Assembly: GCA_019118745.1 (NCBI GenBank) | Contig: DWYJ01000069.1 | Span: 1-41,434 of the forward strand | DNA from: Candidatus Desulfovibrio gallistercoris | Lineage (GTDB): Bacteria; Desulfobacterota; Desulfovibrionia; Desulfovibrionales; Desulfovibrionaceae | DNA: 41,434 nt | Direction of reading: 5' to 3' | Part shown: in pieces, positions 1 through 8,800 of the stretch | Layout of the letters: every line of letters begins with the position of its first letter | How positions within the stretch are numbered: the stretch's first letter is position 1 | Made by a program: the position numbers and the translations under genes | The notes under the pieces: model-generated | What the model saw: only the letters and a program-made list of their open reading frames with translations | Database searches by the model: none | Told to the model about the DNA's origin: nothing

Positions 1-98
1 GATGACCGCCCACTTTTCATCTGAAATGTCATGTCTGCTCATGCCAAACAGGAAAGCAGGAGTCATTCAAGATGTCCAGCTTTTTTAGAAACAGCCCC
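1..98 (-). mobile_element. 5' end of an IS5-type insertion sequence
   Basis: On the minus strand an ATG at 42-40 opens a reading frame that runs off the window edge and gives MSRHDISDEKWAVI. This resembles the usual N-terminus of IS5/IS4-type DDE transposases (the DxxWxxI start). The DNA just upstream ends at 98 in GGGGCTGTTTC (minus strand), a plausible terminal inverted repeat, followed by TA at 99-100. Only 14 codons are visible, so the family is a judgement from the N-terminal motif and the end sequence. Whether the transposase is intact cannot be told. Confidence 0.6.
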
Positions 99-100
99 TA

Positions 101-325
101 GGGCCTGTTAACACTATTCGCTGTTTGTTTGTGGGGAAGGGGAACCCCTCCGCCGGCGCGAGAGGGGTTCCCCTTCCCCACAAGCCCCCCATCCCTTCCC
201 CAGCGCGCTTTTATCAGGGGAAAAGCAGGGACGAGGGGCGTATTGCCCGTCAGGGCAGGCGGAATATGTACATCCGACTTTCTGTATCTATTGAAATAAT
301 TAGTAAAATTTGTTTCAACAGGCCC
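101..325. mobile_element. MITE-like element with IS5-type ends
   Basis: A 225-bp non-coding element bounded by imperfect terminal inverted repeats: GGGCCTGTTAACA at 101-113 and the complement of GGGCCTGTTGAAACA at 311-325. TA lies immediately outside each end (99-100 and 326-327), as expected of a TA target duplication. It carries a large perfect hairpin and no convincing gene. The right end lies at the bioDA stop codon, and the left TA is shared with the neighbouring IS end. It could be mobilised in trans by an IS5-type transposase; this is inferred from the ends only. Confidence 0.6.
131..181. terminator. Perfect 20-bp hairpin inside the MITE-like element
   Basis: Arms 131-150 and 162-181 are perfect reverse complements of 20 bp (GTGGGGAAGG... 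and its mirror) around an 11-nt loop. It lies about 145 bp downstream of the bioDA stop codon and could end transcription arriving from the biotin operon on the minus strand. No strong U-tract follows on either strand, so it may only be a structural feature of the element. Confidence 0.5.
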
Positions 326-2439
326 TAGTACGACAGGTGCACGCCCTGCCGTATGGCGTCGCCTACCGCTTCGCACAGGCGGGCCAGGTCTTCCGGCGGC
401 GTCACATAGGGCGGCATGAGGTAGATCAGCCGGCCAAAGGGGCGTATCCAGACGCCGCGCTCCACAAAAAAGGCCTGGAGCAGGGCCACGGGGACGGCTT
501 CCGTCGTTTCCACCACCCCGATGCCGCCCAGCACGCGCACATCGGCCACGCCCGGCAGGCCCGCACAGGGGGCCAGCCCCTGACGCAGTCCCTGTTCGAG
601 CTGCTGTACCCGCGTCCGCCAGTCTCCTTCCTCCAGCAGGCGCAGACTGGCCAGCGCCACGGCACAAGCCAGCGGGTTGCCCATGTAGGTCGGCCCGTGC
701 ATGAAGACGTTCCCGCCCCGGCAGATGCCGTCCGCCACCTGCTCGGTGCAGACGGTGGCGGCCAGCGTCAGCACGCCGCCGGTAAGGGCCTTGCCGCAGC
801 AGAGGATGTCCGGCGTCACGCCCGCCCGTTCGGCGGCGAAGAGCGTTCCCGTGCGCCCGAAACCTGTGGCGATCTCGTCAAAGATGAGCAGGGCCCCGGC
901 TTCGCGGCAAAGCTGCGCCAGCCCTCGCAGGTAGTCGGGATGATAGAACCACATCCCCCCTGCCCCCTGCACCACGGGCTCCAGGATGACCGCCGCCACC
1001 TCGTGTCCGTGCTCGGCCAGTTTTTGCCGGGCATCGTCCAGACTGGCGGGATCAAAGGGCTGATCGAAGCGACAGCGGGGCCGCTCCATGAAAAGCTGTT
1101 GCGGCAGCATGCGCGCAAAAAGGCTGTGCATGCCGGTGACCGGATCGCACACGCTCATGGCCCCTGTGGTGTCGCCGTGATAGCCGCCGCGCGGCGTCAG
1201 AAAGCGCGTGCGCTGCTGTTGGCCGATGCCCTGCTGGTACTGCAGGGCCATTTTCAGGGCCACCTCCACGGCAACGGAACCGGAATCGGCCGGAAAGACG
1301 CGCGCCAGCCCCTGCGGCAGCATGTCGAGGAGGCGCTCGGCCAGCTCCACGGCGGGCGCATGGGTCAGGCCGCCGAACATGACGTGCGGCATGCGCCCGG
1401 CCTGCGCCCGCAAGGCGGCCAGCAGGCGCGGATGGTTGTAGCCGTGTACCGCCGCCCACCAGGAGGACATGCCGTCCACGAGCTCCCGGCCGTCCGCCAG
1501 CACCAGCCGGTTATGATGGCTGCGCTGGGCCACAAAGACCGGCAGCGGCTCGATCGTCGAGGTGTAGGGATGCCAGAGCACTTTTTTGTCCCGTCGCACC
1601 AGCGCTTGCGTCACGTTCGGCGGCGTGCGCAGCAGCGCGGCCACGGCCTGCGCCACGGGCCGGACGGCCTGCGCGAGCCGCTCCCAGCCCGCCTCGTTCA
1701 GGGTCACCGTCGGCAGCACGGCCAGGGGGATGCCCTCGTCTTCCAGCCGGGCGCGCAGCCAGCTTTCGTTATCGGCCAGGATGGCCTGCGTCGCCTCGTC
1801 CGCCGTATGGGAAGCGTCCGGCGGCTGCATGAGCACGAGCCCCGCCGTCACGAGCCCCCTGTCCCGAACGGCATCCAGGGAGAGCCGTACCTGATTGAGG
1901 GCCCCCAGTCCGTTGTATGCCACGATGATCACCGGCGCGGCCAGCACGGCCATGAGATCGAGCGTGTCTTCCCGCTCATTGAAGGGGACATGCAGGCCGC
2001 CCGCCCCTTCCAGCAGCACGGCGCACGACGCGTCCCCTTCATGCGCGGCCATGAGCGAACGCCAGTGCCTTTCGATATCCCGGCGCAGCCCGGCCACCGT
2101 GAGCCGTGCGCCTTCACGCGCAGCCGCCAGATGCGGCGAGGCAGGCAGCCGGAAGCTGTGCAGCGTGGCCGCGGGCGGCAGCTGGCCCGGCGGCATATCA
2201 TCCACGGCGCGCGCGTAACTGGCGGCATCGCCTTGGCTGGCGGCATCCTCCACGCCTGTCTGGACGGGTTTGACGGCCTGTACCGCCAGTCCGGCCTGGC
2301 GCAGGGCCCGCAGCAGCGCGGACGTGGCCACGGTCTTGCCTACGTCCGTCCCGGTCCCGCTGATGAAGACGGCCGCATCGGCCAGCGTACGGCGCGGGCG
2401 GCGGGACAAGTCGTGGAAGCTCATGTCGGGATCGTTCAT
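325..2439 (-). CDS. bioDA: Bifunctional dethiobiotin synthetase / DAPA aminotransferase (BioD-BioA fusion)
   Basis: This 704-aa protein joins two consecutive steps of biotin synthesis. Residues about 22-265 are BioD, with the P-loop GTGTDVGKT at 28-36; it closes the ureido ring to dethiobiotin using ATP and CO2. Residues about 275-704 are BioA, a PLP-dependent aminotransferase making 7,8-diaminopelargonate from KAPA and SAM. BioA hallmarks are WHPY at 289-292, DGMSSWW, and the PLP-lysine region GKALTGG. The ATG at 2439 overlaps the bioB stop as ATGA, so I prefer it to the upstream start at 2481. The order BioD then BioA matches the plant BIO3-BIO1 fusion. The stop codon TAG (327-325) is completed by the last base of the adjacent MITE-like element. 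Confidence 0.95.
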   Translation of the reverse strand: MNDPDMSFHDLSRRPRRTLADAAVFISGTGTDVGKTVATSALLRALRQAGLAVQAVKPVQTGVEDAASQGDAASYARAVDDMPPGQLPPAATLHSFRLPASPHLAAAREGARLTVAGLRRDIERHWRSLMAAHEGDASCAVLLEGAGGLHVPFNEREDTLDLMAVLAAPVIIVAYNGLGALNQVRLSLDAVRDRGLVTAGLVLMQPPDASHTADEATQAILADNESWLRARLEDEGIPLAVLPTVTLNEAGWERLAQAVRPVAQAVAALLRTPPNVTQALVRRDKKVLWHPYTSTIEPLPVFVAQRSHHNRLVLADGRELVDGMSSWWAAVHGYNHPRLLAALRAQAGRMPHVMFGGLTHAPAVELAERLLDMLPQGLARVFPADSGSVAVEVALKMALQYQQGIGQQQRTRFLTPRGGYHGDTTGAMSVCDPVTGMHSLFARMLPQQLFMERPRCRFDQPFDPASLDDARQKLAEHGHEVAAVILEPVVQGAGGMWFYHPDYLRGLAQLCREAGALLIFDEIATGFGRTGTLFAAERAGVTPDILCCGKALTGGVLTLAATVCTEQVADGICRGGNVFMHGPTYMGNPLACAVALASLRLLEEGDWRTRVQQLEQGLRQGLAPCAGLPGVADVRVLGGIGVVETTEAVPVALLQAFFVERGVWIRPFGRLIYLMPPYVTPPEDLARLCEAVGDAIRQGVHLSY

Positions 2440-3404
2440 GGGTGTGTGACCTCCAGACCGGCCGCGGCGATCATGGCGCAATCCTGCTCCACGGCGCAGC
2501 CGTGCGTGGTCAGATAATCGCCGGTCATGAGGGCATTGGCCCCGGCGCGGAAGATCTCGCTCTGGCGCTCGCCCAGCGTTTCCGGACGGCCGCCACAGAT
2601 ACGGAGGGTCGTGCCCGGCAGGATATGCCGGAACAGCGCGATGATGCGCAGGGCCTCATCGGCCGTGAGCGGGGGCCTGTCGCCCAGGGGCGTCTGCGGA
2701 TGGGGATGCAGAAAATTGATGGGCACGCTGTCCACGCCAAGCTCGCGCAGGCTGAAGGCCAGTTCGATGCGGTCGTCCCAGCTCTCGCCCAGGCCGAACA
2801 GGCCGCCCGTGCAGACGGAGAGCCCCGCTGCCCGCACATGCTGCGCCGTGACGTAGCGCTGTTCCCAGCGCTGGGTGGTGCAGATCTGCGGATAGAAGCT
2901 CCGGGAGGTCTCCAGATTGTGGTGGAAGCGCCGCACGCCCGCACGGGCGAGCGCCTGGAGGGCGTCAGGGGCAAGGCGCCCGAAGGAGGTGCAGACCCGG
3001 CGGCGTACCGCGTCCGGGAGCCGGCGCAGCACGTCCAGCACCTGTTCCAGCTCTTCCTGCTGCAAGGCGCCGCCGCTGGTCACGATGCCGATATGCCGGA
3101 CGGGCCAGCGGGCCAGATCCAGGATGCGCTGCCGCAAAACGTCCGCCGCCAGCAGGGGGAAGGTGGCTATGGGCGTCTGATTGTGCCGGCTTTGCGAACA
3201 GAAGCGGCAGTCCATGCCGCAGTTGCCGCTGCGGGCATTGATGATGGCGCAAAGCGAGATCCGGTCGCCGAATGCGGCCTGCCGCAAACGCCCGGCAGAG
3301 GCAAAAAGCTGCGCGTCCGGCAGGGTCAGCAGTTCGCGCGCCTGTTCCGGCGTGGTCACGGGCGCGGGCAATGAAGAAGAGACAGCGGAGGAAAGATGTG
3401 GCAT
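2436..3404 (-). CDS. bioB: Biotin synthase BioB
   Basis: A 322-aa radical-SAM enzyme that inserts sulfur into dethiobiotin, the last step of biotin synthesis. The radical-SAM cluster motif CxxxCxxC is at Cys62, Cys66 and Cys69 in NCGMDCRFC, followed by SQSRHN, typical of BioB. Length is normal for the family. It is the first gene of a two-gene minus-strand operon with bioDA, overlapping it by ATGA. The start at 3404 is the only in-frame ATG near the N-terminus but has no clear Shine-Dalgarno sequence; an in-frame GTG about 15 codons in is an alternative. The 143 bp to the divergent regulator must hold both promoters; I saw no recognisable BirA-type operator there. Confidence 0.95.
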   Translation of the reverse strand: MPHLSSAVSSSLPAPVTTPEQARELLTLPDAQLFASAGRLRQAAFGDRISLCAIINARSGNCGMDCRFCSQSRHNQTPIATFPLLAADVLRQRILDLARWPVRHIGIVTSGGALQQEELEQVLDVLRRLPDAVRRRVCTSFGRLAPDALQALARAGVRRFHHNLETSRSFYPQICTTQRWEQRYVTAQHVRAAGLSVCTGGLFGLGESWDDRIELAFSLRELGVDSVPINFLHPHPQTPLGDRPPLTADEALRIIALFRHILPGTTLRICGGRPETLGERQSEIFRAGANALMTGDYLTTHGCAVEQDCAMIAAAGLEVTHP

Positions 3405-3547
3405 ACTCGTACTGGCAGGGATGAGACGGTGGCAGAATCAAAACACCCTGTTTTCGTACGTTATGCCATCCCTTTTGGCAAGAACGGAAGGCCCGCCCGG
3501 TTCGGCTCGCGGCCGCTGCCCGACTCTTACAGACTTTCGGAGGCTCC

Positions 3548-4252
3548 ATGCTCCAGCCCGTTTTCGCCGGGATCGCCCCGCCCTTTGAGACGACCCTTGC
3601 CCGTACCGGGCGCATCGAGGGCCTCAATCCCTGTTGGGAAGAGGTGTTGCATCTGGCCACCCGGCGGGATTTTGAAAAGGATGCCGTCATCCCGCACACG
3701 CGCTGGCGCGGCATGTATTACCTCTCCCGCGGGTCCGTCGCCATCGCCTACATCGCCGCCTGCGGCCGCGAACGGCTGACCCTGCGGGTCGGGCCGGGCT
3801 GCCTCTTCAACGAGGCGCGCACGGTCTCCAGCTATGAGCCGGGGGTGGTCTTCCAATGTCTTGAGCCTTCGGAGATCTGGCGCTTCCCGGAGGAACTGCT
3901 GCAGGACGAGGCTTTCCTCTCCGCTCACCCGCGGCAGGTGGCCAGCCTGCTGCACTCCATGGGCATCAAGATCCTCATCCACTACACCTTTCTGGCCGAT
4001 ATGGGCACGGGGAGCCGGGAGTCCCACGTCTGCCGCTTCATCCTCAATCTTTCGCGCCAAAACGGCAATGCCCTGCGCTTCCCCTGCCCCATGCGACAGC
4101 AGGATGTGGCCGCCCTGCTCGGCATCCACCGGGCGACGCTTGCCCGTATCCTGCGCCAGCTCCGGGACAAGGGCATCATCGGGGCATTCTCCTGCAAGGA
4201 GGTCGTCATTCGTGACGCCCGGCGGCTGGAAGAACTGGCCCTGAACAATTGA
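3548..4252 (+). CDS. Crp/Fnr-family transcriptional regulator
   Basis: A 234-aa protein with the two-domain layout of the family. A cyclic-nucleotide-binding-like beta barrel spans about residues 25-120, followed by a dimer helix and a C-terminal winged HTH at about 170-215 (QQDVAALLGIHRATLARIL). No Fnr-type cysteine cluster is evident, so the effector is unknown. A strong GGAGG site precedes the ATG at 3548. It is divergent from bioB across 143 bp, so regulation of the biotin operon or of itself is plausible, but only from position. Confidence 0.85.
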   Translation: MLQPVFAGIAPPFETTLARTGRIEGLNPCWEEVLHLATRRDFEKDAVIPHTRWRGMYYLSRGSVAIAYIAACGRERLTLRVGPGCLFNEARTVSSYEPGVVFQCLEPSEIWRFPEELLQDEAFLSAHPRQVASLLHSMGIKILIHYTFLADMGTGSRESHVCRFILNLSRQNGNALRFPCPMRQQDVAALLGIHRATLARILRQLRDKGIIGAFSCKEVVIRDARRLEELALNN

Positions 4253-4333
4253 CGGGATGCCGCATAGGGACTGCGCCCGCCGGAGATATGCCCGGCAATG
4301 GCGGCAAACGCGGATCTGCTGGGCCTGACAGAA

Positions 4334-4430
4334 CATGCTTTCCGTCCGAGACGCTTCGCGTTTCCAGCCATACGGCCTGCCGTTTCGCGAAAAAAAGCAC
4401 GGCTTTTTCCGTTCACTTTTGGCCGGGCGG
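4334..4430 (-). repeat. Dispersed intergenic repeat, copy 1
   Basis: The reverse complement of this stretch matches 26670-26766 over about 97 bp, roughly three quarters identical by eye. Shared blocks include GTGAACGG, CGCGAAACG and CAGGCCG. This copy lies between the Crp-like gene and a terminator. Translated in one frame both copies give nearly the same peptide around KRQA.WLETxSVS.GK, but no start, length or context suggests a real gene. The rest of 4253-4452 shows no gene. Confidence 0.6.
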
Positions 4431-4452
4431 CGCGGTAACGCGCCCCCCCAAA

Positions 4453-4489
4453 AAAAGAGGAAGGGAGCACAGGGCTTCCTTCCTCTTTT
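4453..4489. terminator. Bidirectional intrinsic terminator
   Basis: Arms AAAAGAGGAAGG (4453-4464) and CCTTCCTCTTTT (4478-4489) form a 12-bp stem with A-rich and T-rich flanks. It lies between the convergent ends of the Crp-like gene (plus strand) and the MucR-like gene (minus strand), so it can terminate both. Confidence 0.75.
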
Positions 4490-4512
4490 CATATCCGCAT
4501 GGGGAACGGGAT

Positions 4513-4911
4513 CTAGTCGGCCTTGCGGCGCTTTTCCCAAAGCTTCATATCCTTCATCTTGCGGCGGCGCTCCCGCTGCAGGGCTTTGCAGACGAGCGGG
4601 GCATCCTTCTTGAAGCCCCATTTCTCGCGGTAGGCGGCGGCATCCATGCCGTGGGAGGCCAGGTGACGGCGGGTCAGGATCTTGAAGGTCTTGCCGCACT
4701 CCAGACACGTCACGGATTTTTCCTTGACCGACTTGCGGGCTTCGATCACCAAATCGCCGCCGTCAAGTTCCGTCGGGGCGTCGCCTTCGGCCACGCAACG
4801 GATACCCTGGGCCAGCTTCTGGATGAAGGACGTGATCTCGTCCTCACTCATCACGCGCACACTTGCCTGTGCCCGCGCGATCTCCAGTGCTTCCTTCAAA
4901 TAGTCGTCCAT
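4513..4911 (-). CDS. MucR/Ros-family zinc-finger transcriptional regulator
   Basis: A 132-aa protein of typical MucR length. The Ros/MucR zinc finger is visible: CLECGKTF, then RRHLASHGM, then YREKWGFKKDAPLV. The two cysteines and two histidines fit a Cys2His2 site. The basic tail (RERRRKMKDMKLWEKRRK) is also usual. These proteins bind AT-rich promoter DNA and often act as broad repressors in Proteobacteria. The gene stands alone, with a shared terminator downstream. Its targets cannot be read from the sequence. Confidence 0.85.
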   Translation of the reverse strand: MDDYLKEALEIARAQASVRVMSEDEITSFIQKLAQGIRCVAEGDAPTELDGGDLVIEARKSVKEKSVTCLECGKTFKILTRRHLASHGMDAAAYREKWGFKKDAPLVCKALQRERRRKMKDMKLWEKRRKAD

Positions 4912-5038
4912 TCCTTAACCTCTTCGTAAAAGGGAATCTGCCAGAGGGCAAAATAGTGTCCAGTCAATGACTTACACGCTCAGGATGTAGACGTCAACTT
5001 GTTTCCTGCAAAGCCGGCGATGCCCTTTTGCGGAGAGA

Positions 5039-5797
5039 TCACTTCCTGATGGAGTAGTCGTTGAGGAAGACGGTTCCCCAAAAACGCTCATCCAGATACT
5101 GCCAGTTGAGGCCGGACAGATACTCCTGCCGGATGTTCGCGGGCTTCGCGGGCGACATATTGATCTCAAAGGCCTGCCGGGCGCGTTCTTCAAAGGCGGG
5201 GATCACGTCGGACATGCCGTAGGGCACGCTGGTCAGGGACGTGAAGCCTTCCGGCAGCGGTTCACGATATTCAAGGATGATCTTGCCCTTGTTGAAATCG
5301 GTGCGGCAGGCAAAGGCGCGGGCGATCCAGCGGCGGACCGGCTTGTCCTCATCCTTTTTCGCGGAGGCCGCCTGCGGCTGCATGAACGGCAAGAAAGCGT
5401 CACGGGATTCGCTGACCATATAGGTGCAGGTCTCCACGCCGAGACCGTTGAGCATGTCCGCCCCTTCATGGATGGCGAACGGATGGTACAGGGCGTTGTT
5501 CCAGTTCCACGGATCATCCAGCTCACCCTGAGCCACGATGGCCAGCGGGCCGTTGCCGTCGCCCTTGCCGTAAACGGCGATCCAGGCGTCGACGTTCAGG
5601 CCGCCGAGCACGCCCGACTCGCTCAGGGACGCCCGACCGAAACCGGCCGCCAGCAGCGGGAGCTGTTTTGCGGCCGCCGAAAAGGCCGGACGGGATGTGG
5701 AGACATAGGTGTCGCCGGCCATGCCGCGCTGCTGTGCGGCGGTGCAACCGGCCAGGACAAAGAGCAACAGCGCCACGCAGGACGTCAGGAATTTCAT
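5039..5797 (-). CDS. Secreted lipoprotein, function unknown (DUF4851-like)
   Basis: A 252-aa protein with a signal peptide ending in the lipobox LAGC (lipid-modified Cys18), so it should be membrane-anchored and face the periplasm. The mature part is a mixed alpha/beta domain without catalytic motifs that I recognise. From memory it resembles the DUF4851 family described from Desulfovibrio; a profile search is needed to confirm this. A good AGGAGG site precedes the ATG. It starts 42 bp after the TPR gene on the same strand and is probably co-transcribed with it, so the two may work together in the envelope. Confidence 0.6.
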   Translation of the reverse strand: MKFLTSCVALLLFVLAGCTAAQQRGMAGDTYVSTSRPAFSAAAKQLPLLAAGFGRASLSESGVLGGLNVDAWIAVYGKGDGNGPLAIVAQGELDDPWNWNNALYHPFAIHEGADMLNGLGVETCTYMVSESRDAFLPFMQPQAASAKKDEDKPVRRWIARAFACRTDFNKGKIILEYREPLPEGFTSLTSVPYGMSDVIPAFEERARQAFEINMSPAKPANIRQEYLSGLNWQYLDERFWGTVFLNDYSIRK

Positions 5798-5839
5798 GGA
5801 TGCATACCTCCTCTCCGGGAAGACTCAGCCCGGGGAAGT

Positions 5840-8800
5840 TTAGGGATTGGCCGGGGGATTTCCGGCGGGCGCGGCCGTATTGCCGCCACCCTGCGCCGGA
5901 GCCGGAGCGCCGGCGGAGCCACCCGGCATAAAGTCCTTGAGGTCGCGGGAGACCTCGAATGTCCGCAGCTCGCTGGCCGCAGCCTTGCCGAAGGGCGAGT
6001 CGGGGAAGCGCTTGACCACATCTTCCAGCAGGAACTGGGCACGCGTATTGTCCCCCAGCTTGCGGTACAGGCGGGCCTCACGGTAGCGCAGGCCCGGATA
6101 TTCGGGCGAGTTGGCGTCCGGCACATATTCGCTGTAACGCTTGACCCATTCCAGAGCTTCGGGAACGCGGTTGGCCACCTCGCAAATATCCATGAGCGCG
6201 CCGATGGATTCCTTGATGCGTTCAGGATCCGCCTTGTCGGAGCGTTCGTCGGCCAGCTGCTGGAAGAGTTCGATCACCTGCTTGTTATAGGTGTAGGCAT
6301 CGCCCACATCCTTGCGGACTTCAGCGTCCCGCGCCAGGAAATAGGTGGCGTAGGCGCGCTGATACAGCGGGATGTCCTTGCGGACGGCCAGCTGCCGCCA
6401 GCGGGAGAGGGCCGCGCCGGAAAGGCCCAGGTTCTGGGCCGAGAGCGCCGTGGCGTATTCCAGCTGGGAACGCAGCTGCGGCCGCAGCGGCCAGCCGGCG
6501 ACGATCTTGGACAGATCCAGGATCTTGTCCCACGCGCCGGCTTTGAGGTAACGGTTGAAGTATTCGGTCAGGGCCAGTTCGCCGTAATCGGGGTCCATCC
6601 TGGCGGTCAGGAAGGCTCCCAGCAGCTCCAGCCCCTTGGCTTCGTCGCCGCGCTCCATGTACCCCTGCGCAAGGGCGTACCGCATCTTGGGATCAAGCTC
6701 GCCGTAGCGCTCGCGCACCAGCGGGAAGCCGTTCCAGAGGAGCAGGATGCGGCGGTAGTTCTGTTCGGCCAGCGCATTGCCCAGTTCGCTCTGGAAAGCC
6801 GTCCAGATGATGTCGCGGGCCTGCGGCACGCCGGGGTGCTCGGGATAGCGGTCGATGAAGTCCGCCGCGCTGCCCATGGCCTGCGTGAACTGCTTGTCCC
6901 AGAGCAGCCACATGGCGTACTTGAGACGGGACAGGACGCACTCCGGCGAGGTCTGCGAGGCTTCCATGATCTCCCGGTAGACCCGTTCGAGCGGCGTGTC
7001 TTCCGCGGGACGGGCGAACAGGGCGCTCATCTGCTCATAATTCAGCGGGCCGTCATAGATGCCCTTTTCCGCCAGCCGCAGCTGGCTTACCCGGCTGGAG
7101 CTGACCCCGGGCCAGAGCTTCATGATGCGCTGGTACATCAGGGACGCGGCGTTCCATTCGTTGCCGCGGGTATAGTTATCCGCCATCTTGAGCAGAAGGT
7201 CGTTATTGCCCTCGCGCTGCGGCTGGAGATTGACGAAGAGCCAGTAAACGTCCATAGCCGCGTCGTTGCGGCGCAGGGCTTCCAGGTTCTCCGCCTGCAC
7301 CAGCAGGAAATCCGTATCATTCAGATAGCAGCGCGGCCAGCGCTTGTTGACGAAGTCCATGATGAAGCTGGCGTCCTTGTGCCGGCCCAGGCGCACCAGC
7401 GCCTTGCCCAGTCCCATGGAGGCCTCTTCCATGGAGCCGCTTTCGGGATAATTATCCAGAACCGTCTTGAAGGATTCCGCGGCATCTTCATACATCTTGC
7501 GCTTCAGCTGCTCCCGGCCCAGCTCCGTCATGGAGTCGGCCACCAGGGGAGACTTCGGATACTGCCGCAGCAGGGCCAGCATATTGGCGCGCGCTTCGTC
7601 CATATTGCCGATGCGCAGGTTGATGCTGCCCAGTCGTGCGTAGGCGTCCGGAGCGCGATCGTTGCGTAGATCGGCATTGAGGGCCTCGCTGGTGGCGGAG
7701 ACGATGGCGTCATAGCCCGCCTGCGGCTTGTCCTTGTACATCTCCCACAGGCAGTCGCTGATGCCGTACAGCACTTCCAGCCGCCGGTCGCGTTTCAGCT
7801 GCGGCTGATCGTAGAGGATGCGCAGCTTTTTCAGGGCGTCCTCATACTGCTGCGCTTCCATAGCCTTCGTGGCTTCCTGCCAGACGGCTTCGGGATCGAT
7901 GGGTTTTTCGACAGGGTTGCCCTGCTCGTCCACATAGATGACGTCGCGCTTGGGCGTTGCTCCCTGCTCCTTGCCGGCCGCCGCATTGCCTGCTGCCGGA
8001 TCGCCGGGGGCAGCGGGCTGCGCGGCCGTTCCCGTATTCGAAGGCAGAGGCGGCAGCTCATTGGCCGCCGGGGCGGGCGCCATCTGATCATTCGGCGCAG
8101 TCTGCTCAGGCATGTTTTGCCCCGGCATGGGCTGACCGGGCATGGGCGTCTGTCCGCCCACCGGCATGGGCTGACCGGGCATGGTCTGCATGGGCTGGGC
8201 GGCAGGCTGGGGCATGCCCCCCTGTGCCGGCGTCATGGGCATCCCCGGCGCCGCCTGAACAGGCATGTTCTGTCCCGGCATGGTTTGCCCGGGCATGGGC
8301 TGACCAGGCAGATTCTGGCCGGGCATGGGCGTCTGTCCGCCCACCGGCATAGGCTGACCGGGCATGGTCTGCATGGGCTGGGCGGCGGGCTGGGGCATGG
8401 TGCCCTGCGCGGGCGTCATGGGCATCCCCGGCGCCGTTTGAACTGGCATGTTCTGGCCCGGCATGGTTTGACCGGGCATGGGCTGACCAGGCAGATTCTG
8501 GCCGGGCATGGGCGTCTGTCCGGCCGCCGGCATAGGTTGACCGGGCATGGTCTGCATGGGCTGGGCGGCAGGCTGGGGCACGCCCCCCTGTGCCGGCGTC
8601 ATGGGCATCCCCGGCGCCGTCTGAACAGGCATGTTCTGTCCCGGCATGGTTTGACCGGGCATAGGTTGTCCCGGCATGACCTGACCCGGCATAGGCTGTC
8701 CGGGCATGGTCTGGCCCGGAGCCGGTTGGGGCGTGCCGGGCGTCTGCGTGGAAAGCGCCTGTTCCGGGGGCCAGTTTTCCGGCCCGCCGGGATTGATCCG

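Noticed and set aside
310..2517. A 735-codon open frame on the plus strand opposite bioDA
   Set aside because: It is the antisense shadow of a GC-rich gene; the minus strand encodes a clear BioD-BioA protein and the plus frame has no start signal or family likeness.
3405..3547. A biotin operator or riboswitch before bioB
   Set aside because: I found no clear BirA-type palindrome and no riboswitch fold; only a short CGTACG palindrome is visible.
5468..7669. A 733-codon plus-strand frame opposite the TPR gene
   Set aside because: Shadow of codon bias in the TPR gene; no ribosome-binding site and no recognisable domain.
8105..8720. Regular repeats that could suggest a CRISPR array or satellite
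   Set aside because: The repeats are in frame within a coding region, have a 183-bp period and no unique spacers.
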